Assembly: GCA_902767385.1 (NCBI GenBank)
Contig: CACXHA010000112.1
Coordinates: forward strand, 1 to 7,759
DNA: 7,759 bases
Source: an uncultured Elusimicrobium sp.
GTDB lineage: Bacteria; Elusimicrobiota; Elusimicrobia; Elusimicrobiales; Elusimicrobiaceae
Direction: 5' to 3'
Shown: positions 1-5,781 of the stretch, piece after piece
Layout of the letters: each line of letters starts with the position of its first letter
Numbering within the stretch: the stretch's first letter is position 1
Notes under the pieces: generated by a model
What the model saw: only the letters and a program-made list of their open reading frames with translations
Told to the model about the DNA's origin: nothing
Databases searched by the model: none
Made by a program: the position numbers and the translations under genes

Positions 1-31
1 AGTTTTCCGAGGTACGGGGTAATTTTAAACA

Positions 32-136
32 AATTTGGCCTAGTTCTAGGCGCACGCGAGGGAGGAATACTGGCGGCACGCGCGCGGTAGCGCGGAGGTA
101 TCCGACCAAGCGGGCAACAACGAACTAGGCCAAATT
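32..136. repeat. Perfect 15-bp inverted repeat enclosing a GC-rich structured core
   Basis: AATTTGGCCTAGTTC (32-46) is the exact reverse complement of 122-136; the arms are separated by 75 bp. The core is GC-rich, unlike the AT-rich flanks, and contains nested complementarity: GGAATAC (64-70) can pair with GTATCC (98-103) with one bulged A, and CGCGC (81-85) pairs with GCGCG (90-94) around a GGTA loop. GCACGCG occurs twice in direct orientation (52-58, 76-82). The element begins 10 bp past the tolB stop and has no start-codon ORF. It could be a large transcript-end hairpin for the pal-cpoB-tolB operon, a structured non-coding RNA, or a short non-autonomous repeat (MITE/REP-like). I see no target-site duplication beside the arms. 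The repeat itself is certain; its role is not known. Confidence 0.85.
38..51 (-). terminator. Possible weak intrinsic terminator hairpin after tolB
   Basis: In the minus-strand transcript GCCTA and TAGGC form a 5-bp stem around a GAAC loop. A T-rich but interrupted tract (CAAATTTGTTT) follows. The hairpin uses part of the left arm of the 15-bp inverted repeat, so it competes with the long-range 32-46/122-136 pairing. The stem is short and the U-tract poor, so terminator function is a guess. Confidence 0.25.
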
Positions 137-146
137 GGGAAAAAAT

Positions 147-1442
147 TTACATGCTCCAGTGCGGGGTAAAGCTATCTCCCGCCACATCGGCAAGTAAGTG
201 CGGCGCACTGCCGTCCATATCCATCATATACAGTTGCCGCCGTCCGTTACGCGTGGTCGTAAAGGCAATAAAGCGTCCGTCGGGGGACCAGGTGGGGTCT
301 TCGTTGGATCCGGCATCGCTGGTTAAGCGTTTAATTTGCGTACCGGTAAGGTCCACTAAGAAAATATCCATCGGGTGGTACGCGCTTTCACGCCCAGAAA
401 ATACAATCCACTCTCCAGTTGGCGACCATTGGGGCGTGTCGGACCAATTAAATTTTTTGGTCAGCGGACGCGTTTGCCCGGTGGCCAATTCCATCACGTA
501 AACTTGCGGATTTCCGGCCCGGTTAGACACAAAAGTAATATATTTCCCATCCGGCGAGTACGACGGAGAACCGTCTACCGAGGCCTTATTGGTAATTTGT
601 ACTTTTTGCTGTGTTTCCAAATTGTAAATATAAATACTCGGGTTCATACCGCCAGAGCTGGTAAATACTAAAGCTTTGCCGTCAGGCGACACGCCCCCGA
701 TTAAACTAAGCCCTTTCTTAATGATAATGGGCGAAATTTTACCGGCACGCAAGTCAATGGCAAAAATATCCGGGTTGCGGTATTTGTACGTTGTATAGAA
801 AATACGCCCGTCTTTACTCCAACGAGGCAAGAGGGAAATAGAATTATCCTTGGTAAGCCGTTGCAAGTTTTTACCATCATAATCTACCACATAAATTTCT
901 TTGTGTTTGGTTGCATTATTGGCAAATGCAATCTTCGTATCGGCAATTCCGCGTTTACCCAAGAGCGAAGCGATTACTTGGTCCGAAGCAATATGCGCTA
1001 ATCGGCGCAAGCTAGCTTTGCTCCCTTTAAAAGCTTTGGCAAATACCGCGGAACGAGTAGCCATGTCATAGACGTAAATCTTAATAGTGTAATAGGGTTC
1101 CGCGTAGCTAAGCGTACCCGTGAGCACATAACTGGGCCGCGGCGTCACGTTCGCCCATTCTTTAAGCGAATCTTTCACTTTATTAACGTCAAAAAACGGG
1201 CCGCCTTCCGTTACATCAAAATAGCGAGCAAAAAGCAAATCCGCCCGCATCACGTCATGGATGGTAACAGCCGCTTCTCGGCTAGCGTCATCTGCAGAAA
1301 AAACCGGCATAGCAATTGCCGGCAATTGGTGCTTACCCGCAGAGGTAATACCAATGTAAACATCTGTCTTTTTAGGTGCGCCATACGCACCCACCGTCAC
1401 CAAAACAACGGCAAGCATTAAGAATACAAAACGTTTTAACAT
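147..1442 (-). CDS. tolB: Tol-Pal system protein TolB (periplasmic beta-propeller)
   Basis: A 431-residue protein, the usual TolB length. Residues 1-21 form a Sec signal peptide (MLKRF, a hydrophobic stretch, then AYG|A as a likely cleavage site), so the mature protein is periplasmic. Residues about 25-165 match the TolB N-terminal alpha/beta domain. From about 170 onward there are six PD40/WD40-like propeller blades, recognisable by repeated W/YSPDG-type turns (for example 295-299, 339-343, 385-389) and by xIYxxD/xLTG strands ending in RLT. TolB binds Pal and the TolA C-terminus and helps keep the outer membrane constricted and attached during division. It is the last gene of a pal-cpoB-tolB unit, starting 12 bp after the cpoB stop. 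Its Shine-Dalgarno is weak (CGGGAC), so translational coupling to cpoB is plausible. Identification is firm; coupling is inferred. Confidence 0.95.
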   Translation of the reverse strand: MLKRFVFLMLAVVLVTVGAYGAPKKTDVYIGITSAGKHQLPAIAMPVFSADDASREAAVTIHDVMRADLLFARYFDVTEGGPFFDVNKVKDSLKEWANVTPRPSYVLTGTLSYAEPYYTIKIYVYDMATRSAVFAKAFKGSKASLRRLAHIASDQVIASLLGKRGIADTKIAFANNATKHKEIYVVDYDGKNLQRLTKDNSISLLPRWSKDGRIFYTTYKYRNPDIFAIDLRAGKISPIIIKKGLSLIGGVSPDGKALVFTSSGGMNPSIYIYNLETQQKVQITNKASVDGSPSYSPDGKYITFVSNRAGNPQVYVMELATGQTRPLTKKFNWSDTPQWSPTGEWIVFSGRESAYHPMDIFLVDLTGTQIKRLTSDAGSNEDPTWSPDGRFIAFTTTRNGRRQLYMMDMDGSAPHLLADVAGDSFTPHWSM

Positions 1443-1454
1443 AAACGGTCCCGT

Positions 1455-2150
1455 TTACTCTGTTAATTTGGCAAGTTCCGCTTGGGCTTGAGTAGCTTCG
1501 GAAGACTTGGGGAAATCTTTGACCACCGAGGACAAATAACGCTTGGCCTCATCTGTTTTACCCAAAGGAACAATGCTAAGCGCGTATTTTAAACGCGCGG
1601 CAGGAATCAATTTGCTTTTGGGGAATTGTTGCAGTACCGTCGCATACGCAACGGCCCCTTTTTTGGTTTGACCCGCCGCGATGTAAGCATCACCCATGTA
1701 AATATAGGCCTGATCGGCATTTTCGCTTTGCGGGTATTTCGTGGTGTAGAGTTTAAAACCAGTAGCAGCCGCTTCGTAAGAACCCTTGTCTAAATGGTTT
1801 TTAGCTTCGGCAAACAAATCCGAAGGAAGCACAGCATTGGCAGGTTGCACTACCGGTAAAGAATCTTCCCCCTCTGCCGAGGTGGCTTTGGTATTACGAA
1901 GAGAAGCTAAAATGTCATCGAGTTTAGCCGACAACTCCGAAAGTTGCCCTCCGCTTTGGGATAAATTCTCGTTAGAAACAGATAAATTTTGATTGAGCTC
2001 GTCCATTTTACTAGCCAGTTCCGCTTGGTTAGCTTGCATCTGGGAAACAATCGTTTTGAGCTCGCTTATATCCTGTTGGCTGGCCGGTAAACAACCAGAC
2101 AACAAAGAGCCCGCACCCCCTATCAAAATAAGTGTAAGAATCTTTTTCAT
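1455..2150 (-). CDS. cpoB: CpoB/YbgF-like cell division coordinator, predicted lipoprotein
   Basis: A 231-residue protein in three parts. Residues 1-20 are a lipoprotein signal with lipobox LSGC (17-20). Residues about 25-85 are rich in L/E/Q/S/N heptads and should form a coiled coil, like the trimerising N-terminus of CpoB. After a Pro/Glu-rich linker, residues about 110-231 contain three TPR-like helical repeats (A-x-Y..G..Y..A pattern, with FPKS and YPQSEN turns) typical of the YbgF/CpoB C-terminal domain. In E. coli CpoB couples Tol activity to PBP1B-LpoB peptidoglycan synthesis. The position between pal and tolB supports the assignment. Leu at +2 after the lipid cysteine does not argue for inner-membrane retention. 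AAGGAG lies 11 nt before the ATG. The E. coli protein has a cleaved signal without a lipobox, so the lipid anchor is a difference. Coordinator function in this organism is inferred from family and context. Confidence 0.87.
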   Translation of the reverse strand: MKKILTLILIGGAGSLLSGCLPASQQDISELKTIVSQMQANQAELASKMDELNQNLSVSNENLSQSGGQLSELSAKLDDILASLRNTKATSAEGEDSLPVVQPANAVLPSDLFAEAKNHLDKGSYEAAATGFKLYTTKYPQSENADQAYIYMGDAYIAAGQTKKGAVAYATVLQQFPKSKLIPAARLKYALSIVPLGKTDEAKRYLSSVVKDFPKSSEATQAQAELAKLTE

Positions 2151-2180
2151 AGGTTTGCGGGCTCCTTATCAACTGATAGA

Positions 2181-2687
2181 TTAATAAGCTTGTAAAAGCG
2201 TATCAGCTCTGCGGTTTTGCGCCCAGCATTCGTTGTTCGCTTCGTAGCAAACCGGTTTTTCTTCACCGTAAGAAACGGTAGCAACTTTGTCAGCCGGAAT
2301 ACCTAAGCGTACATAATAAGCTTTTACTTCTTCGGCACGTTTTTGACCTAAAGCGATATTGTAAGCAGTGGTGCCGCGGTCGTCACAGTTTCCTTCTACG
2401 ATTACTTGGTAGTTGGATACAGCGGAAGCAGCCGCTTTAATGGCTTGCGCGTTGGCTTCCACAATTTTGCGGTTGTCAGCGGACAAGGTGGCTTTGTCTA
2501 AAGCGAAGTGTACTACACCTAAAGATACTTCTTGGGCAGGCACTTCTACATTTTCTTCAGCCATTACCATATCAGAAACGGCTACTACGGTACCATCAAC
2601 GGCGCCGTCATTTTTTTTGTTTTTGCTGCAGGCGGTTAAACCGGCGGCCACAGCTAATACGAGTACTACTTTGAGTAAGTTTTTCAT
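2181..2687 (-). CDS. pal: Peptidoglycan-associated lipoprotein Pal
   Basis: A 168-residue outer-membrane lipoprotein, close to the usual Pal length. The signal peptide ends in lipobox LTAC (17-20) with Ser at +2, which favours outer-membrane sorting. A low-complexity tether (21-55) leads to an OmpA-like domain (about 58-168). That domain carries the expected VHFALDKATL strand, the GNCDDRGT loop (99-106), LGQKRA (113-118) and the NRRAD signature (158-162). By alignment with OmpA-family structures, Asp102 and Arg117 are the likely ligands for the peptidoglycan diaminopimelate. Three cysteines besides the lipid-bearing one (101, 147, 154) are unusual relative to E. coli Pal. The gene has its own strong promoter and a GGAG Shine-Dalgarno 6 nt before the ATG, consistent with an abundant structural lipoprotein. 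It is first in the pal-cpoB-tolB unit; the common proteobacterial order is tolB-pal-cpoB. Confidence 0.95.
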   Translation of the reverse strand: MKNLLKVVLVLAVAAGLTACSKNKKNDGAVDGTVVAVSDMVMAEENVEVPAQEVSLGVVHFALDKATLSADNRKIVEANAQAIKAAASAVSNYQVIVEGNCDDRGTTAYNIALGQKRAEEVKAYYVRLGIPADKVATVSYGEEKPVCYEANNECWAQNRRADTLLQAY

Positions 2688-2724
2688 TGCTTTCTCCGTT
2701 ATAGATTTGAACTCCTACCTATAA

Positions 2725-2753
2725 ATAATAGCAACTTTATACGTTAGGGTCAA
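2725..2753 (-). promoter_or_regulatory. Sigma70-type promoter for pal-cpoB-tolB
   Basis: On the minus strand TTGACC (2748-2753) and TATTAT (2725-2730) are separated by exactly 17 bp. Both hexamers are 5/6 matches to consensus. The 24 bp upstream of the -35 (2754-2777) are almost entirely A/T, resembling an UP element. A start near 2718 would leave a leader of about 30 nt containing the GGAG ribosome site of pal. I see no operator-like symmetry. No clear hairpin terminator for gatB precedes it, so some read-through from gatB is possible. Confidence 0.8.
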
Positions 2754-2794
2754 TCAATTTTTAAACAAAATTTTATTTTTTCCTTGCGGCGTGC

Positions 2795-4237
2795 TCATCC
2801 CAACAACTTGGCTAGCAATTGGCTAATGACACGCGGGTTGGCTTTGCCTTTGCTAAGCTTCATAACCCCACCTACTAATGCGCCGATGGCGGCCTTGTTG
2901 CCTTTTTGATAATCGGCTACTGCTTTGGGATTGGCGGCAATGGCAGCTTTGGCCCATTCTTCCAGTTGCCCTTCGTCGCTAACTTGCACCATACCGCGGG
3001 CCTCTACAATTTGAGCTGGACTACCGCCATTTTTGTAAATTTCTTCAAACACTTCGCGCGCTTGCTTGCGGTTAATTTTGCCCGATTCGGTCATTTCCAA
3101 AAGTTCCGCTAAACGGGCGGCCGGTATCGGGGAGTCTTCAATTTCCTTATTATCGGCGTGTAGCAAGCCGAGTAAATCTGTTTGAATCCAGTTAGACGCG
3201 GTTTTTAAGGATACTTTCCCGCTCTTAGTAACTTCTTCAAAATAGTTGGAAATTTCACGCGAAGACGTGAGCACACCGGCATCATAGGCCGAAAGGCCCG
3301 CTGCCATAAACCGCGCTTCTTTACTAGCCGGTAATTCCGGCATAGCGGCTTGCACTTTTTTGAGCCAATCTTCTTGTAAAATAACAGGGGGCAAATCCGG
3401 CTCCGGGAAGTAGCGATAGTCTAACGCATCCTCTTTGGAGCGCATGGGTTTAGTGACCAGTTCCACCTTATCCCATTGGCGGGTTTCCTGTTTGACGCGT
3501 CCGCCGTTGTTTAAAATTTCCGTCTGGCGGTTGATTTCATACATCAGCGCTTCTCGCACCCCTTTAAAAGAGTTTAAGTTTTTAATTTCCGCGCGCGTAC
3601 CAAACGCTTCTTGCCCCTTGGGGCGCAAAGAAATATTTACGTCCACGCGCAACTCTCCCTTTTCCATATCACAGTTGGAAGCACCCACCCAACGCATTAG
3701 GCGTTTAATTTCGGTAAGATAAGCATACGCCTCGTCGGGACTGCGCATATCCGGGAGGGATACAATTTCTAAAAGTGGGCTGCCGGCACGGTTGTAATCT
3801 ACCAGGGAATAATCGGCCTCGTGCGAGGATTTGGCCGCATCTTCCTCTAAATGTGCATGGTGAATCCCGATTTTTTTCTTTTGCAAATTGTCTTTAGGCC
3901 CGTAGGTAATTTCAATATGTCCGGCCCCGTTAATCGGTTCGTCATACTGAGTAATTTGATACCCTTTAGGCAAATCCGGGTAGAAATAATGTTTTCGCGA
4001 AAAAGATGAATAGCGATTCGTCACACAGTTCATAGCAAGCCCGGCACGCACCGCCAGTTCCAGGGCACCTTCGGTCAGTACCGGCATGACCCCGGGGTGG
4101 CCTAAACAAATAGGGCATACCGCCGTATTGGGTTTGGTATCTTCGCTCACTCCGTTGGGGCAAGCGCAAAAAAGTTTGGTGTGGCTGGCTAGTTGCACGT
4201 GTATCTCTAGTCCGATAACAGGTTCAAATTCGGTCAT
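2795..4237 (-). CDS. gatB: Aspartyl/glutamyl-tRNA(Asn/Gln) amidotransferase subunit B
   Basis: A complete 480-residue GatB. It is the tRNA-binding and kinase subunit of the GatCAB amidotransferase, which converts Glu-tRNA(Gln) and/or Asp-tRNA(Asn) to the amidated forms using ammonia from the GatA subunit. Visible signatures are EPVIGLEIHVQL (5-16), the zinc-type cysteine set C24-x-C26 and C41-x2-C44 followed by LGHPGVMPVLTEGAL, FYPDLPKGYQITQYDEPI (85-102), LEEDAAK (130-136), VDYNRAGSPLLEIVS (146-160) and RYFPEPDLPP (275-284). The C-terminal YqeY-like tRNA-binding domain ends in GALVGGVMKLSKGKANP (452-468). An AGGAG Shine-Dalgarno lies 7 nt before the ATG. gatA and gatC are not in the window, so the subunits are not all clustered here. 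The gene is divergent from the flippase, with only 32 bp between the starts. Confidence 0.97.
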   Translation of the reverse strand: MTEFEPVIGLEIHVQLASHTKLFCACPNGVSEDTKPNTAVCPICLGHPGVMPVLTEGALELAVRAGLAMNCVTNRYSSFSRKHYFYPDLPKGYQITQYDEPINGAGHIEITYGPKDNLQKKKIGIHHAHLEEDAAKSSHEADYSLVDYNRAGSPLLEIVSLPDMRSPDEAYAYLTEIKRLMRWVGASNCDMEKGELRVDVNISLRPKGQEAFGTRAEIKNLNSFKGVREALMYEINRQTEILNNGGRVKQETRQWDKVELVTKPMRSKEDALDYRYFPEPDLPPVILQEDWLKKVQAAMPELPASKEARFMAAGLSAYDAGVLTSSREISNYFEEVTKSGKVSLKTASNWIQTDLLGLLHADNKEIEDSPIPAARLAELLEMTESGKINRKQAREVFEEIYKNGGSPAQIVEARGMVQVSDEGQLEEWAKAAIAANPKAVADYQKGNKAAIGALVGGVMKLSKGKANPRVISQLLAKLLG

Positions 4238-4256
4238 AAAAATTCTCCTAAAATAC

Positions 4257-4262
4257 TATAAT
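4257..4262 (+). promoter_or_regulatory. Consensus -10 element for the MurJ-like flippase gene
   Basis: A perfect TATAAT ends 7 nt before the ATG at 4270. A normally placed transcription start would fall at about 4269-4270, giving a leaderless or nearly leaderless mRNA. In agreement, no Shine-Dalgarno is visible before this ATG (the preceding bases are TACAAAAT). No good -35 is found at 16-18 bp spacing (best is GTCATA at 4233-4238, 3/6), and there is no extended TG motif, so strength is uncertain. Confidence 0.5.
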
Positions 4263-4286
4263 ACAAAATATGAAGACCCTTTTTAA
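4258..4286 (-). promoter_or_regulatory. Predicted gatB promoter, overlapping the divergent flippase start
   Basis: On the minus strand TATTAT (4258-4263) is preceded, after 17 bp, by TTAAAA (4281-4286; 4/6 match to TTGACA). The -35 lies inside the first codons of the plus-strand flippase gene. A start near 4251 gives a leader of roughly 14 nt, just enough to hold the AGGAG at 4245-4249. The -10 overlaps the plus-strand TATAAT at 4257-4262, so the two polymerase sites should exclude each other. Confidence 0.5.
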
Positions 4287-5781
4287 GCCTACCTCATATC
4301 CCAAAGGGGCCGCCTTAGCGGTAGGAGCTACGCTAGTGTGGAAAATCATTTCATTTGCTAACGCCCTTCTGCTGGCACTTTATTTTGGTGCGAACCGCCA
4401 AACAGACATGTATTTTTACCTCATCATGTTAGTAGGCTTTGGCGTGGCCTTTTTGCAACGGCTTAATCAAAGTGTTTTGATTCCCGAAGCCATGTTCTTG
4501 GAACAAGAAAATAAGGAAACTGCCCGCCGGTTTATCAATATGTGGCTTTTTATTTACGCAGGACTAGCGGTACTAATTAGTGCTGCCGGACTTATAGGGG
4601 CGGTCCCGTTGTGGGGTATTTTTTCACGTTTTAGCGGCCCGGTTTTAATGCAAGATCAAATGCTACTTATTTGCGGATTTATTCTCTTGGGATTACAAAT
4701 CATTACTTACTATTTGATAGCCGTAACAGAAATGTATAAGTTTTTTAAAACGGCCTGGTTGGGCGTACTTAATGCACTATGCCCGCTTTTGTGTTTGCTT
4801 TTGTTCGGGCGCCAAATAGGCATTATCAGTATGGTGTACGGTTTTTTACTGGCTAATCTTATACAAATCATTGTATTGGGAATTTTACTTAAAACGCAGC
4901 TGGCGTGGCATTTTAGCTTTGCCTGGGTACCGTTGCGCGTACCCGTCCGGCAAAACATGCTGGCCGGACAAACCTTAGCGGTGCTAGACATGTTGACCGG
5001 GTGGCTACCTGTTTATCTCATCAGCGGTATGAACATCGGGCTGGTAAGCGCGCTTAACTACTGCAAACAATTTACCGATTCCGCCACCGAAGTCTTTACC
5101 GCCCGCGTGGCAAACGTAGCTAAAATTGAAATGACTGAGCACGCATCCGCTGGCCAACATAATTTAGCCAATCAAACTTTTGTGCGGGCGTGTTTTGTTC
5201 TCTTGGTATTACTGGCGCCACTGGTCGTATTTTCCTGTTATTTTGCGCCGCAAATTGTAGAACTGTTTTTGCAGCGCGGGCAATTTGGTCCGCAAGCCGC
5301 GCAAAATACAGTTTCTTTCTTGCGCCCGATGTTGTTTGTGTTACTGCTATCTGTTCCCGGTTATCTGCAAAACAGTGCCTTAGCTGCCGAGCGGAAAATT
5401 AAGAAATGGTTCCCCTACGCGTTAACCAGCGGCGTAATTTTGATGGGACTTACCTGGTTTTTAATCCCACGCTACGGCGGATTTAGTTATCCGTATATTT
5501 TGGCAATCGGTCTTTTAATCGGGTTTGTACTTAATGCATTTTTATTTCACAAACATTTGCCACAAATAAACTATTTACAACCGTTTTACCAGTTGGTGCG
5601 CGTAAGTCTTTGGGCGGGGATAGCCCTTGTGCCAGCCGTTTTACTTTCGCACGTTCTTTGCTCAACAAGTTGGGTACAAATTATGGGTTGCGGCGTGGTT
5701 TTTTTGACGGTTTACGTAGGAATTTTGTACATGACCAAAGACGTACAAAAATTAGTTGAGTTCGTGCGAAACAGTTTCTAA
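4270..5781 (+). CDS. MurJ/MviN-like MOP-superfamily lipid flippase
   Basis: A 503-residue, strongly hydrophobic protein whose length and spread of membrane segments (about 12-14, the first near 15-40, the last near 470-488) fit MurJ/MviN or related MOP exporters. FAPQIVELFLQRGQFG (325-340) followed by a TVSFLRPML helix is the best family signature, matching the half-repeat motif of MurJ proteins. The N-terminus has the usual short amphipathic start and FGANRQTDMYF (39-49), which includes the conserved Asp. Against a strict MurJ call, positions equivalent to E. coli Arg18, Arg24, Arg52 and Arg270 appear as Lys25, Asn31, a neutral residue and Gln267. It may therefore flip another polyprenyl-linked saccharide, which would suit the nearby glycosyltransferases. 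The ATG at 4270 has no Shine-Dalgarno, but the next internal Met (47) would remove the first helix, so this start is kept. Superfamily is secure; substrate is not. Confidence 0.8.
   Translation: MKTLFKPTSYPKGAALAVGATLVWKIISFANALLLALYFGANRQTDMYFYLIMLVGFGVAFLQRLNQSVLIPEAMFLEQENKETARRFINMWLFIYAGLAVLISAAGLIGAVPLWGIFSRFSGPVLMQDQMLLICGFILLGLQIITYYLIAVTEMYKFFKTAWLGVLNALCPLLCLLLFGRQIGIISMVYGFLLANLIQIIVLGILLKTQLAWHFSFAWVPLRVPVRQNMLAGQTLAVLDMLTGWLPVYLISGMNIGLVSALNYCKQFTDSATEVFTARVANVAKIEMTEHASAGQHNLANQTFVRACFVLLVLLAPLVVFSCYFAPQIVELFLQRGQFGPQAAQNTVSFLRPMLFVLLLSVPGYLQNSALAAERKIKKWFPYALTSGVILMGLTWFLIPRYGGFSYPYILAIGLLIGFVLNAFLFHKHLPQINYLQPFYQLVRVSLWAGIALVPAVLLSHVLCSTSWVQIMGCGVVFLTVYVGILYMTKDVQKLVEFVRNSF

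Noticed and set aside
32..136. Integron attC site
   Set aside because: The repeat is palindromic and of suitable length, but the arms do not carry RYYYAAC / GTTRRRY core boxes in the needed places, and no gene cassette or integrase is visible.
23..145. Insertion sequence or complete transposon remnant
   Set aside because: There is no transposase ORF between the arms and no direct target-site duplication beside them. Only a non-autonomous element remains possible.
151..671. Plus-strand ORFs opposite tolB
   Set aside because: They are antisense to a well-supported TolB, have no recognisable domains and show Arg/Pro/Ser-rich shadow composition.
2167..2178. TATCA-AC-TGATA inverted repeat between pal and cpoB as an operator or hairpin
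   Set aside because: Arms are only 5 bp with a 2-nt gap, too tight for an RNA hairpin, and short AT-rich palindromes of this size are expected by chance. It sits in a 30-bp intercistronic gap with no sign of a promoter.
2761..2794. Intrinsic terminator after gatB
   Set aside because: The region is A/T-rich with AAAATTTT symmetry but has no GC stem before a U-tract on the minus strand; it is better read as an UP-like element for the pal promoter.
5761..5770. TTCG-TG-CGAA palindrome as a terminator in the convergent overlap
   Set aside because: The stem is four base pairs with a 2-nt loop and has no U-tract on either strand.
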